Assembly (NCBI GenBank): GCA_030038195.1
Contig: JASHPJ010000011.1
Location: forward strand, 1 to 34,680
DNA: 34,680 bases
Source: Acidobacteriaceae bacterium
Lineage (GTDB): Bacteria; Acidobacteriota; Terriglobia; Terriglobales; Acidobacteriaceae
Direction of reading: 5' to 3'
This document shows positions 16,864 through 25,592 of this stretch, piece after piece (the stretch's first letter is position 1; each line of letters begins with the position of its first letter). Both the position numbers and the translations under genes were made by a program. Under the pieces are notes generated by a model. It was not told the DNA's origin. It searched no databases and was given only the letters and a program-made list of their open reading frames with translations.

Positions 16864-17391
16864 ATGAAGCTTGTGGCAAAGGTGCTGGTGGTGTGCGCGG
16901 CGGTGGTGGCGCTGGGTTCGATGGCGTGGGGACAGGAGGGAAGAAAGCCGGGATTGTATGAGATTACGACGACAATGACCTGGCAACAGTCGCCATTTCC
17001 GGCTGGGATGCAACTGCCTCCGCAGGCAGCGGCGGCGTTTGGCGGCGCTCCGCGCACAACGCAGGTTTGCCTGACGCAGGAGATGATCGACAAGTACGGT
17101 GCGCCCATACCACAGCAGTCGCCACGGGCGAGTTGCCAGATCTCCAATGTGCAGAAAGCTGCAACCGGCATGAGCGCGGATTGGATATGCACGGGTGCAA
17201 TGAGCGGAAAGGGATCGATCGAGTCGCACTGGAGCGCTGATGGAACGGCGACAGGCAAGGTGCACTTTGTAGGCATCATGCAGATGGGGCCGAATCCGAC
17301 GCCGATCGAGTGGACGAGCGAGTCGACGTCGGTCTACAAGGGATCGGATTGCGGGAGCGTGAAGCCGCTGCCGATGCCGAAAGATCAATAG
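16864..17391 (+). CDS. DUF3617 family secreted protein
   Basis: The 175-residue exported protein has a signal peptide (about 1-23, ending at AWG-QE), then the DUF3617 pattern: KPGLYEITTTMTW (about 28-41), a central QVCLTQEMIDKYG, and Cys residues spaced for disulfides (VCLT, SCQI, WICTG, DCGS). DUF3617 proteins are common in Acidobacteria and Proteobacteria. They are predicted periplasmic and have no known function. AAGGAGG four bases before ATG fixes the start. Convergent with rlmN. Confidence 0.85.
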   Translation: MKLVAKVLVVCAAVVALGSMAWGQEGRKPGLYEITTTMTWQQSPFPAGMQLPPQAAAAFGGAPRTTQVCLTQEMIDKYGAPIPQQSPRASCQISNVQKAATGMSADWICTGAMSGKGSIESHWSADGTATGKVHFVGIMQMGPNPTPIEWTSESTSVYKGSDCGSVKPLPMPKDQ

Positions 17392-17471
17392 GGATTGTTG
17401 ATAGGCTCGCGCGGCCGATGAACGCCGGGGAGGCGGTGAGCTACCGGGAGTTGAGTGGGATGTTTTGAAGG

Positions 17472-18755
17472 CTATGCTTCGACCGTGCGCTTGAGCTGGC
17501 CGCAGGCGGCGTAGATGTCCCGGCCGCGTGGCTGGCGCAAATAGACGGGAATGCCTTCGGCAGCGAGTGCGGCTTTGAAGCTTTCTACCGATTCGGGTGT
17601 AGGTATTGCGTAAGGGATGCCGGGGCCGGGGTTCCAGGCAATGAGATTGACTTTGGCCGGAAGGTTGGCGCGGCGGACCAGGCGCGCGACCTCCTGTGCG
17701 TGCTCGGGACGGTCGGTGACGCCGCTGAGCAGGACGTACTCGAAGGTGATGCGCTCGTGCGGACGCAGCGGGATGCGGCGCACGGCATCCATGAGAGACG
17801 CGATGGGCCACTTGCGGTTGATGGGCATCACTGTGCTGCGGACCGCGTCGTTGGGCGCGTTGAGGCTGATGGCCAGCTTGGGACGCAGGTCAGGGGGCTC
17901 CTGGGCGAACTGTTCGATGCCGGGGACGATGCCGGAGGTGGAGACGGTCATCCGGCGCGGGCTCAGGCCCACTTCGCGGACCAGCAGGCGGACAGCGGCC
18001 ATGAAGCTGGCGTAGTTAAGAAACGGCTCGCCCATGCCCATAAATACAAGATTCAGCCGGTCGCGGCCAACTTCGACTTTGTGGCGGTCCATGACGGAGA
18101 CGACCTGGCCGGCGATCTCTCCAGCGGTGAGGTTGGCCGCCGCCGCAGCCAAGCCGAGTTTGGCGGTAAGGCAGAACTGGCAGTTGACGGCGCAGCCGAT
18201 CTGGCTGGAGACGCAGATGGTGGCGCGAGACCAGGACTTGGTCCTGGAGGAACTGGCCGGTTGCGGTTCGCGAGATATCCTTTCGTCTAATGAAGAGCGC
18301 CGAAAGAATGGAGCGCCCAGGGTTTGTGTCTCCTCTGTGTCGGATTCGTCGCCGGTTTCGCCACCGTCGCCTTCAGGCATCCAGACGGTTTCAACGGTTT
18401 CCGGGACCACGGTTTTCATAGCTGGCAGGTTGTTCCCGTTCCGGCACTCGACGAGATAGCGTTCGGTGCCGTCGATGGAGCGGAAGATTTGGGCGATGCG
18501 CGGCCGGCCGATCTCCCAGCCGGAGTCGGCCAGCCGGCGGCGAAGAATGGCTGGGAATGTGGAAATCGCGTCGATCTCCGTAATATGTTGACGATAGATG
18601 GCTTCGGCAAGCTGACGGCTGCGAAAGGCGGGCTCGCCCAGCTCCGCGAGCAGCGTGGCGAGGCTTTCGGTATCCAGGCCGAAGAGGGATTTGCGGCTTT
18701 CGCGGGCCGTGGTTGGCGCGTCTAAACGAACGAGTTGGCCGGAATCGGCGGGCAT
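17472..18755 (-). CDS. rlmN: Radical SAM 23S rRNA (adenine2503-C2)-methyltransferase with an insertion
   Basis: The 427-residue enzyme methylates C2 of A2503 in 23S rRNA (and A37 of some tRNAs) using S-adenosylmethionine and a [4Fe-4S] cluster. Visible features are the N-terminal helical domain, the radical SAM motif CAVNCQFC, the GMGEPFLNY motif, and the C-terminal catalytic Cys in AACGQL. Between VETVWMPEG and ATICVSSQIGC there is an extra stretch of about 45-50 residues, rich in Asp/Glu/Gly, then Ser/Arg. It is absent from the usual ~370-residue enzyme and lies in a surface loop before the cluster motif. The start at 18755 has no clear ribosome binding site. The gene is divergent from the M16 peptidase. 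Confidence 0.93.
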   Translation of the reverse strand: MPADSGQLVRLDAPTTARESRKSLFGLDTESLATLLAELGEPAFRSRQLAEAIYRQHITEIDAISTFPAILRRRLADSGWEIGRPRIAQIFRSIDGTERYLVECRNGNNLPAMKTVVPETVETVWMPEGDGGETGDESDTEETQTLGAPFFRRSSLDERISREPQPASSSRTKSWSRATICVSSQIGCAVNCQFCLTAKLGLAAAAANLTAGEIAGQVVSVMDRHKVEVGRDRLNLVFMGMGEPFLNYASFMAAVRLLVREVGLSPRRMTVSTSGIVPGIEQFAQEPPDLRPKLAISLNAPNDAVRSTVMPINRKWPIASLMDAVRRIPLRPHERITFEYVLLSGVTDRPEHAQEVARLVRRANLPAKVNLIAWNPGPGIPYAIPTPESVESFKAALAAEGIPVYLRQPRGRDIYAACGQLKRTVEA

Positions 18756-18916
18756 GACTGGGGTCAGAATAGAGCATTTGGCCTGCGCATGCAGAGAACG
18801 CCGGCCGTGGCGGCGCGGATTGGCCTACAATCAAGTTTTGGCTGCATTGCTTTTTGTTGAAGAAGAGAAAATGTCCCTCGGCGGCTGAAGCCCGTAAGTC
18901 TTTTGCGGGCGTAGAC

Positions 18917-18945
18917 GGCACGACGGAAGCCGTGCTCTTTCAAAA
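18917..18945 (+). repeat. GGCACGA palindromic repeat, copy 2
   Basis: GGCACGACGGAAGCCGTGCT (18917-18936) plus CTTTCAAAA has the same order as the copy at 189-217 on the other strand. Complementary arms GCACG/CGTGC surround the loop. It lies between rlmN and the M16 peptidase, inside a frame that can be read into the peptidase, and therefore argues for the downstream peptidase start. Confidence 0.65.
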
Positions 18946-18982
18946 CAGCGCTTATGCAGGCAGTTCTCAATTTTTCGATCTG

Positions 18983-20263
18983 ATGCGCATGAATACTGAG
19001 CGAAACCTTCGCCGCACTGTACTGCCCAACGGCCTGATCGTCCTGACCGAGCGCATGGAGCATCTGCGCTCGGTGGCGATGGGCGTGTGGATCAAGTCGG
19101 GTTCCCGGTGCGAGCCGGCGGAAACCAACGGAATTTCTCACTTTGTGGAACATATGCTTTTCAAGGGCACGCGGTCGCGCTCGGCGCAGCACATTGCGCG
19201 GGAGATGGACTCGATCGGCGGCAATCTCGATGCGTTCACCGGCAAAGAGACCATCTGCTTCAACGTGAAGTCACTCTCTGACCACGTGCCGATTGCGCTG
19301 GACGTACTGTCGGACCTGGTGCTGAATCCGGTGTTTGCGCCGTCCGATATCGAGCGCGAGCGCGGCGTGATTCTGGAAGAGATCAAGATCGACGAGGACA
19401 ATCCGGACGTGCTGGTGCACGAGCTGTTCACGCAGAACTTCTGGAAGGGGCATCCGCTGGGCAAGCCGATTCTGGGCACGACGGAGACGGTGGCGCGATT
19501 GGATCAGCAGAAGCTGTTTGCGTATCACGGCGACCGGTTCCATGGCGGGAATATGGTGTTTTCCGCGGCGGGAAATCTCGATCATGACCTTTTCACCGAG
19601 GCTGTGGCCGGCAAGTTTGCCTCGCTGCCGGGCCGCCAGACGCTGCACGAGCTTTCCGCGCCCGAGCCGAGCGCGCGAATTCTGCTGCGCAACAAGAAAT
19701 CGCTGGAGCAGGTGCAGATCTGCATGGGCGTGCCGGCGCCTCCGATCACGGATGACAACCGCTACGCCACGCTGATTCTGAATACGGTGCTGGGCGGCGG
19801 CATGAGCTCGCGGCTGTTCCAGACGATTCGCGAAGAGCGGGGGATGGTGTACTCGATCTACTCGGACCTGAGCCCGTATCGTGATACCGGGATGCTGTGC
19901 GTGTTTGCCGGGACCTCGGCGGCGAAGGCGCTCGAAGTGGTGGATCTGGTGCTGGTGGAGTTCCGCAAGCTGAAGGAGACGCCGCTGGGCACGGACGAGC
20001 TGACACGTGCCAAGGACCAGCTCAAGGGAAATATTTTGCTGGGGCTGGAGAGCTCGAATGCGCGCATGGCCAACCTGGCGCGGCAGGAGATGTACTTCCG
20101 GCAGTTCTTCCCGGTGGACGAGATCATTGCGCGGATTGACGAGGTGACGGCGGCGCAGGTGCAGGCCATGGCGCAGCGGCTGTTCGATCCGGAGAGAATT
20201 GCGGTGACGCTGCTGGGAAGGCTGCAAGGGGTGAAGCTGAAGAGAGAGATGCTGGAGTGCTGA
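18983..20263 (+). CDS. M16 family zinc metallopeptidase (mitochondrial-processing-peptidase-like)
   Basis: The peptidase carries the inverted zinc motif HFVEH (HxxEH) and a downstream Glu in RERGVILEEIK. It also has the second-domain signatures (LNTVLGGGMSSRLFQTIREERGMVYSIYS, shown here in part) of the two-domain M16B type. The length of ~427 residues is normal. It degrades or processes peptides, in the cytosol or periplasm; no signal peptide is evident. The frame extends back to 18854, but that part overlaps a dispersed repeat. The ATG at 18983 (or 18989), just before NTERNLRRTVLPNGL, is preferred. No good ribosome binding site is seen. Confidence 0.9.
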   Translation: MRMNTERNLRRTVLPNGLIVLTERMEHLRSVAMGVWIKSGSRCEPAETNGISHFVEHMLFKGTRSRSAQHIAREMDSIGGNLDAFTGKETICFNVKSLSDHVPIALDVLSDLVLNPVFAPSDIERERGVILEEIKIDEDNPDVLVHELFTQNFWKGHPLGKPILGTTETVARLDQQKLFAYHGDRFHGGNMVFSAAGNLDHDLFTEAVAGKFASLPGRQTLHELSAPEPSARILLRNKKSLEQVQICMGVPAPPITDDNRYATLILNTVLGGGMSSRLFQTIREERGMVYSIYSDLSPYRDTGMLCVFAGTSAAKALEVVDLVLVEFRKLKETPLGTDELTRAKDQLKGNILLGLESSNARMANLARQEMYFRQFFPVDEIIARIDEVTAAQVQAMAQRLFDPERIAVTLLGRLQGVKLKREMLEC

Positions 20264-20521
20264 AAAGCAGGGAGTAGGGAATAGGGAATGGGGAACTGGG
20301 TTCAGAGAGTCCGGGCGCGGGTAAGGGAATTAGGAAACCTGGGTCCAGCAAGAACATGGGGTACCACGACCCAACATCAGTCCAAATCTTCTATTCCCTA
20401 TTTCCTATTCCCTAGTTCCTTCCTTCCCGAGCGTCCCCTTTTCCTTACGCGTCATACGTTGTAGCATTTTCACGAACGGGCCTGAAGCGGCTGGCCTGCT
20501 CCTGTGAGGGACTGGAATTCC
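20264..20521. other. Gap with GGGAATAGGGAA-type repeats
   Basis: No gene is supported. GGAGTAGGGAATAGGGAATG (20270-20289) and its reverse-complement counterpart TATTCCCTATTTCCTATTCC (20392-20411) face each other across ~100 bp and could pair. Shorter GGGAATAGGG copies lie near 22291 and 27150. The start region of the pilin gene follows. Confidence 0.6.
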
Positions 20522-21067
20522 ATGGACTGCACGATTTTTGGCCGGCGCGGACGCGCGCGCGGCTCCCAAAAGATGTTGGGCACGCCCAATGGCTTTACGC
20601 TGATGGAACTGCTGATCGTGATTGCCATCATCCTGATCCTGATGCTGATGGCGATTCCGACCATCGGGGTGATGAAGAAGCACGCCAACGACACATCGGC
20701 GATCAACTCGCTGCGGGCGATTACCCAGGCCGAGATCCAGTACGAGTCGACGTATCCGGCGCAGGGGTATGCGTGCTCGCTGACGGCGCTGGGCGGCGAT
20801 CCGAACTCGGGTCCGCCAACGCCGCAGGCGGCACAACTGCTGCAGGCCGATCTTGCCTCAGGCTATAAATCGGGCTATGTGTTCAATATCTCAAATTGCA
20901 CCAAGGTGACGGTCAATAACCAGGACCGCGTGACCGGCTACACGCTGACCGCCATTCCGCAAGCGGTGGGCAAGACGGGTGACCGCGGTTTCTGCACGGA
21001 CCAGTTTGGCGGATCGCCGAAGTACGATTCGGCAGGCGGCACCAACTGCACGCAACTGCTGCAATGA
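20522..21067 (+). CDS. Type IV pilin / type II secretion pseudopilin-like protein
   Basis: About 181 residues. It has a basic leader (GRRGRARGSQK) and the prepilin peptidase site G-FTLMELLIVIAI, with Glu at position +5 of the mature protein, followed by a hydrophobic N-helix (about 20 residues). The globular part has four Cys (YACSL, NCTKV, GFCTD, TNCTQ) that could form two disulfides. Pilins assemble into extracellular or periplasmic fibres after cleavage. The frame opens with GTG at 20504; the ATG at 20522 and a later one at 20573 are alternatives. The stop codon overlaps the start of the next gene (ATGA). No pilus assembly genes are in the window, so its machine is encoded elsewhere. Confidence 0.85.
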   Translation: MDCTIFGRRGRARGSQKMLGTPNGFTLMELLIVIAIILILMLMAIPTIGVMKKHANDTSAINSLRAITQAEIQYESTYPAQGYACSLTALGGDPNSGPPTPQAAQLLQADLASGYKSGYVFNISNCTKVTVNNQDRVTGYTLTAIPQAVGKTGDRGFCTDQFGGSPKYDSAGGTNCTQLLQ

Positions 21068-21732
21068 GCCCGCGGTGGCCGTGGATGCGCAGCTTTGCTC
21101 TGGCGGCTGCGGGGCTGTTCTGTGTTTGCCTGAACGCTCAGCAGCGCTTACCGTCCGCGCAGGACTTGGCGAAGCGCGTAGACCGGCACTACGACAGTCT
21201 GCGCTCACTCAAGGCCGGGTTTACCGAGAGCTATAACGGGCTGGGGCTGACGCGCACCGAGAGCGGCACGCTGCTGCTGGCCAAGCCCGGACGCATGCGG
21301 TGGGATTACAGCTCGCCGGCCGGGAAGGTGTTTCTGCTGGATGGCAGGTATGGGTGGTTTTATACGCCCGGCGATCCGCAGGTGCAGCGGATTCCGGCTA
21401 AGGACCTGGACGACCTGCGCTCGCCGCTACGCTTTCTGCTGGGGCACACAGAGCTTGAAAAAGAGATGAGCCATTTGACGCTGGCTCCGGCGGCGAACAG
21501 CGACTTTATGCTGAGCGGGCAGCCGAAGGGACAGGAGAACCGGATTGCGCGGCTGGCGCTGACAGTGACCGCGGCGGGAGTGATTACCGGGATCGAGGTG
21601 CAGGAGATCGACGGCGCGGTAACCCGGTTTACGTTCACCGGCGAGCAGGCGAATGCGCCGGTGGCGGCGAATGCGTTCCGGTTCAAGGCACCGGCAGGAG
21701 TGCCTGTAGTGGACGGAATGCCGCCGGTGTAA
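21064..21732 (+). CDS. LolA-like outer membrane lipoprotein carrier protein
   Basis: The 222-residue periplasmic protein has a signal peptide (about 8-25) and the LolA fold: LAKRVDRHYDSLRSLKAGF, then GTLLLAKPGRMRWDY, then KVFLLDGRYGWFYTP, and later LRFLLGHTELE. LolA ferries lipoproteins from LolCDE to LolB. Acidobacteria often encode several LolA-like proteins, so this one need not be the main carrier. The ATGA overlap with the pilin-like gene means translational coupling, an uncommon pairing. No LolB or LolCDE is nearby. Convergent with secG. Confidence 0.85.
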   Translation: MSPRWPWMRSFALAAAGLFCVCLNAQQRLPSAQDLAKRVDRHYDSLRSLKAGFTESYNGLGLTRTESGTLLLAKPGRMRWDYSSPAGKVFLLDGRYGWFYTPGDPQVQRIPAKDLDDLRSPLRFLLGHTELEKEMSHLTLAPAANSDFMLSGQPKGQENRIARLALTVTAAGVITGIEVQEIDGAVTRFTFTGEQANAPVAANAFRFKAPAGVPVVDGMPPV

Positions 21733-21778
21733 GAGATTTGTGGAGTGCTTGATGTGAACGGAGATGAACTATGATCGC

Positions 21779-22087
21779 CTACTTACCGGGCCTGGCAGGA
21801 GCAGTGGGAGCGGGCTTTACACCTTCGAGAACGGAGTGGGTGCCGGTGGAGCGCTGGTAGAGAACGACCAGCACGATCGAGGTGCACATGAAGATGACCG
21901 CCGACCAGGTGGTCAGGCGGGTAAGCACGTTGGCCGCGGCGCGCGGACCGAAAGCTGTCTGCGAGCCCTGGCCGCCGAAGGCGCCGGCGAGGTCGGCCGA
22001 GCGGCCCTGCTGGATGAGCACGATCAGGATAAGGAAGAGGCACACCAGCACATGCAAGGTAACAACGAACCAGAAGAGAATCTGCAT
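21779..22087 (-). CDS. secG: Preprotein translocase subunit SecG
   Basis: The 102-residue membrane protein has two helices (about 3-25 and 56-77) linked by the conserved LIQQGRSADLAGAFGGQGSQ loop (shown in full). SecG assists SecYEG-mediated protein export. The C-terminal tail is Pro/Ala-rich. It lies downstream of the tRNA-Leu gene on the same strand and may be co-transcribed with it. In Escherichia coli secG also neighbours tRNA-Leu(GAG), but in the opposite order. Confidence 0.93.
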   Translation of the reverse strand: MQILFWFVVTLHVLVCLFLILIVLIQQGRSADLAGAFGGQGSQTAFGPRAAANVLTRLTTWSAVIFMCTSIVLVVLYQRSTGTHSVLEGVKPAPTAPARPGK

Positions 22088-22108
22088 TGGCGCTAACTGC
22101 TTTCTATA

Positions 22109-22156
22109 GCGCTTCCGGTGAAGGGCTCAGGACCGGGAAAGCGCACGATCTTTTTT
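22109..22156 (+). terminator. Hairpin with T-tract between tRNA-Leu and secG
   Basis: GCGCTTCCGGT (22109-22119) pairs with ACCGGGAAAGCGC (22132-22144) with a two-base bulge. On the plus strand TCTTTTTT follows from 22149. It would stop plus-strand transcripts that run on from the lolA-like gene. On the minus strand no T-run follows, so the tRNA-secG transcript would pass. Confidence 0.45.
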
Positions 22157-22240
22157 GGTGCGGAAGGCGGGACTTGAACCCGCATGCCGTGAGGCGCCAC
22201 CCCCTCAAGATGGTGTGTCTGCCAATTTCACCACTTCCGC
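22156..22240 (-). tRNA. tRNA-Leu (anticodon GAG)
   Basis: On the minus strand the sequence folds as a type-II tRNA. The 7-bp acceptor GCGGAAG/CTTCCGC has discriminator A and an encoded CCA (22156-22158). The D-arm is GTGGTGAAATTGGCAGAC. The anticodon stem CCATC/GGTGG has loop TTGAGGG, so the anticodon is GAG. A long variable arm and the T-arm GCGGGTTCAAGTCCCGC complete it. GAG reads CUC/CUU leucine codons. The identity is firm. Confidence 0.97.
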
Positions 22241-22352
22241 ACGTGAACCTGCTCATTATAGCAAAAGGAGATGATGAATTTCAGGGGCCAGGGAATAGGG
22301 GGCGAGGCTCGCGGGGCGATATACACTCGTGGCAAGACTATGCGGCAAGACT

Positions 22353-23672
22353 ATGTGGAATGACGCGTTGCTTGCACTGCTCCTGGCTGCTGCTCCGGCG
22401 CTGGCCTGGGCGCAGGCGGGGAGCGTTCCACAATCGACGCAGATGAGGGCGAAGACATTGACCCCGGAAGAGGTAGAACGCACCGCGATTGTGATCGATG
22501 GGCACGCGGATACGCCACAGCGGTTTCTGGATGAGCAGTTCGACCTTGACGATCCATTGCATGGCGGGAACTTCAACCTGGAGAGAGCGCGCAAGGGCAG
22601 CCTGGGCGCCGAGTTTTTTGCCATCTGGGTGGAACCGGGACGATATAAGGGGCAGTACGCGCACCGGGCGCTGGAGCTGATTGACGCGGTGAAGCAGCAG
22701 GCGGCGAAGCACGCGGCAGAGATGGAGCTGGTGACCTCGCCGGAGGGGATCGAGCGAGCGCATGCGCAGCGCAAGTTTGCGGCGCTGATGGGGATCGAAG
22801 GCGGGCACGCGATCGAGGATTCACTTGCGCTGCTGCGGCAGTACTACGCGCTGGGCGCGCGCTACATGACGCTGACCTGGAACAGCTCGAATGGATGGGC
22901 AGACAGCTCGGGCGATATCGACGATCCGCATGTGCCGCATACCAGGGAAGGGTTGAGCGAGTTCGGCAAGGACGTGGTGTATGAGATGAACCGCCTGGGG
23001 ATGATGGTAGACGTGTCGCACGTGTCGGACCGCACGTTCTTCCGCACGCTGATCATCTCGCGCGCGCCGGTGATTGCGTCGCACTCGGGTGCGCGTGCGC
23101 TGTGCGACTCGCCGCGCAACATGACCGACGATATGCTGCGGGCGATTGCCAACTCGGGCGGACCGGACTCGAAGGGTGGCGTGGTGATGGTGAACTTCTA
23201 CTCCGCGTTTGTTTCGCAGGCGTACCGGGATGCGCTCAAGCAGATGCAGCCGGAGATCGACAAGGCTGTGGCCGATGCGGCGGCCAAGGCTGAGGCCGCG
23301 GGACAGCCGTTTCCGGCGGTAGACGAAGCCAAGATACGCAAAAGCAGGATGGACCGGATTCCGCGGCCACCGCTCTCGGCGCTGATTGACCAGATTGATC
23401 ACATCGTCAAGGTGGCGGGGATCGATCACGTGGGGCTGGGGTCGGATTTCGACGGCATCTTTAGCCAGTTGCCGGAGGGAATCGACTCGCCGGCGGATTT
23501 GCCGAAGATCACGGCGGCGCTGATGGAGCGCGGCTACTCGGCGGAGGACTGCCGGAAGATTCTGGGCGGGAATCTGCTGCGCGTATTTCGCGAGGTAGAG
23601 GCGGTCTCGCGGCAGTTGCAGACAGAGAATCGGCCGCGGATCAGCGTGAAGCAGCCGTTTGCCAAGCAATGA
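22353..23672 (+). CDS. Secreted M19 membrane-dipeptidase-like zinc peptidase
   Basis: About 439 residues, with a signal peptide (about 1-20, ending AWA-QA). The M19 metal ligands are visible: HAD (His51, Asp53), Glu in GIEGGHAIEDS, His in DVSHVSD, His in SHSGARAL, and Asp in GLGSDFDG. The family hydrolyses dipeptides, often with D-residues, in the periplasm or outside the cell, so it may help recycle peptides. The frame opens at GTG 22329; the ATG at 22353 is preferred because the signal peptide begins there. A 12-bp tandem duplication, GGCAAGACTATG, surrounds the start. The S10 peptidase gene follows after 150 bp. Confidence 0.92.
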   Translation: MWNDALLALLLAAAPALAWAQAGSVPQSTQMRAKTLTPEEVERTAIVIDGHADTPQRFLDEQFDLDDPLHGGNFNLERARKGSLGAEFFAIWVEPGRYKGQYAHRALELIDAVKQQAAKHAAEMELVTSPEGIERAHAQRKFAALMGIEGGHAIEDSLALLRQYYALGARYMTLTWNSSNGWADSSGDIDDPHVPHTREGLSEFGKDVVYEMNRLGMMVDVSHVSDRTFFRTLIISRAPVIASHSGARALCDSPRNMTDDMLRAIANSGGPDSKGGVVMVNFYSAFVSQAYRDALKQMQPEIDKAVADAAAKAEAAGQPFPAVDEAKIRKSRMDRIPRPPLSALIDQIDHIVKVAGIDHVGLGSDFDGIFSQLPEGIDSPADLPKITAALMERGYSAEDCRKILGGNLLRVFREVEAVSRQLQTENRPRISVKQPFAKQ

Positions 23673-23822
23673 GCACAGGGCAGAGGCCGGAACTGGGCGC
23701 ATGCATGTTGCGGGCAGAAAGGCGCGCCGAACAGCCTTTATCGGAGACGAATTGTGGCTGATTCCTGAATTCTGCGCATTATACTGGGGTCTTTAGCTCA
23801 TCTCTTGCCCGGAGAAAAATCG

Positions 23823-25469
23823 ATGAGTCCAGCGTGCCGACGTTTGGCTGCCGTTGTGGCGGCGGCTTTGCTGCTGTTGCCTGTTGCGATGCGAGCAGAC
23901 GATGAGAAACCCGCGGCCAAGGCTGCGGCGACAGACAAATCTGCGGAGAGCGCTCCGCCCGCCGACTCGACCACCGAGGGCACTGTGGATGCAGGCGGAC
24001 AGCACATTGCGTATACCGCTACTGCCGGCATCCTCACGGTAGGCGCGACCGATGCGCAGGACGCGCAACTGGGCATGGACGGAAAGCCGTTGCCGGGTTC
24101 GCAGCTTGCGATCTCTGCGCCGAAAGACCCGGCGGATGCCCCGCCCGTGGCGCGGATGTTCTATGTGGCATATTTCAAAAAGGACGCACAGCCTGAGGAC
24201 CGGCCGATTACCTTCTTCTATAACGGCGGGCCGGGTAGCTCGACGGTGTGGCTGCATATGGGATCGCTGGGACCCAAGCACGTGGTGACGGATAGCGACC
24301 AGCACCTGCCGGCAGCGCCCTACAAGCTGGAGGACAATGCCGAGACACTGCTGGACGTAAGCGACCTGGTGTTTATCGATGCGCCGGGGACGGGGTTCGG
24401 ACGGCTGATCGGCAAGGATGCCGACAAAGCATTCCTGGGCGTGGACGAGGATGGCGGCGCATTTGCGCGGTTCATCGCCCGATTCATTACCAGGTATGGG
24501 CGCTGGAACTCGCCGAAGTTCATCTTTGGCGAGAGCTATGGGACGACGCGGTCCGCGGTGCTGGCCAAGATGCTGGAAGACAGGAAGTCGATCGATCTGA
24601 ATGGCGTGATTCTGCTGTCGCAGATCTTCAACTTCAGCGTGTTTCTCGACGGGGCCGAAGGCAATCCGGGCGTGGACCTGCCCTATGAGCTGGCGCTGCC
24701 CACGTATGCAGCAACGGCGTGGTATCACAAGAAGCTTTCGCCGGAGCCGCCAGCGCTGGAGCCTTTCCTGAAGGAAGTGGAAGAGTATGCGATGGGTCCG
24801 TATGCGCATGCGCTGGCCGAGGGCACGGACCTGGGCGATGCGGAAAAGCAGGCGGTCGCCGAAAAGCTGCACGACTATACCGGGCTGCCGGTGGCGTACT
24901 TCATCAAGGCCCGCTTGCGTGTGGACGGCGGCGAGTTCGAGAAAAACTTTGAGGATGCCGAGGACCTGACAACGGGCCGCTACGACACGCGGTTTACGGG
25001 GCCGACCATCGATCCGCTGAGCAAAGAGGCGGATTACGATCCGCAGAGCGCAGCGATCTCGTCTGCGTATGTTTCGCTGCTAAACGACTACATGCGGAAG
25101 ACACTGAAGTACGGCGCAGGGCAGACGTATCTGCCGGACATCGATGTGTGGGGCGGCGGAACGCACTGGGACTTCAGGCATGGCGACAATCCTCTGAACC
25201 TGAATGTGTCCAGCGACCTGGCCGATGCGATGAAGACGAATCCGCGGCTGAAGGTAATGCTGAACGGCGGCTACTACGACCTGGCTACGCCGTTTTTCGA
25301 AGCACAGTATGAAGAAAAGCATCTGCCGATTCCGCAGTCGCTGGCCAAAAACATCCAGTATGACTGGTATGAGTCAGGGCACATGGTCTACGTGCGGAGC
25401 GAGTGCCTGAAACAACTGCACGACCGGGTGGCCGCGTTTATCAAAAGCGCGTCGGGCGGGTCGCAGTAG
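23823..25469 (+). CDS. Secreted S10 serine carboxypeptidase-like protein
   Basis: About 548 residues, with a signal peptide (about 1-25) followed by an Ala/Lys/Asp-rich linker. The alpha/beta-hydrolase S10 features are the oxyanion loop NGGPGSSTVW (134-143), the nucleophile Ser238 in GESYG, a late Asp in GYYDLATPF and His in ESGHMVYV. It removes C-terminal residues from peptides outside the cytosol. GGAG eight bases before the ATG at 23823 decides the start over TTG at 23805. It follows the M19 peptidase in the same direction, so both may act in peptide scavenging. A -10-like TATACT lies at 23780. Confidence 0.92.
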   Translation: MSPACRRLAAVVAAALLLLPVAMRADDEKPAAKAAATDKSAESAPPADSTTEGTVDAGGQHIAYTATAGILTVGATDAQDAQLGMDGKPLPGSQLAISAPKDPADAPPVARMFYVAYFKKDAQPEDRPITFFYNGGPGSSTVWLHMGSLGPKHVVTDSDQHLPAAPYKLEDNAETLLDVSDLVFIDAPGTGFGRLIGKDADKAFLGVDEDGGAFARFIARFITRYGRWNSPKFIFGESYGTTRSAVLAKMLEDRKSIDLNGVILLSQIFNFSVFLDGAEGNPGVDLPYELALPTYAATAWYHKKLSPEPPALEPFLKEVEEYAMGPYAHALAEGTDLGDAEKQAVAEKLHDYTGLPVAYFIKARLRVDGGEFEKNFEDAEDLTTGRYDTRFTGPTIDPLSKEADYDPQSAAISSAYVSLLNDYMRKTLKYGAGQTYLPDIDVWGGGTHWDFRHGDNPLNLNVSSDLADAMKTNPRLKVMLNGGYYDLATPFFEAQYEEKHLPIPQSLAKNIQYDWYESGHMVYVRSECLKQLHDRVAAFIKSASGGSQ

Positions 25470-25563
25470 AGCGTGTTTCAAAAATGGACTCTGTAACAGG
25501 GCACAAGGGGGCTCTGTTACAGGACACGACTTCAAACCTGCCCTGAGCCTGCCGAAGGGTGCT

Positions 25564-25590
25564 GCCCCTCCATAAAATCAGGGGCTTTCT
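25564..25590 (+). terminator. Intrinsic terminator-like hairpin after the S10 peptidase
   Basis: GCCCCT (25564-25569) and AGGGGC (25580-25585) form a 6-bp stem with a 10-base loop, followed by TTTCTT. The T-tract is short, so this is moderate evidence for a transcript end. Confidence 0.45.
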
Positions 25591-25592
25591 TG

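Noticed and set aside
18854-18982. N-terminal extension of the M16 peptidase from 18854
   Set aside because: The frame is open, but its DNA carries a dispersed palindromic repeat and its protein has no family similarity. The consensus begins near 18983.
23793-24872. 359-residue minus-strand frame opposite the S10 peptidase
   Set aside because: The sense gene has the full catalytic triad and signal peptide. The antisense frame has no domain and Arg/His-rich shadow composition.
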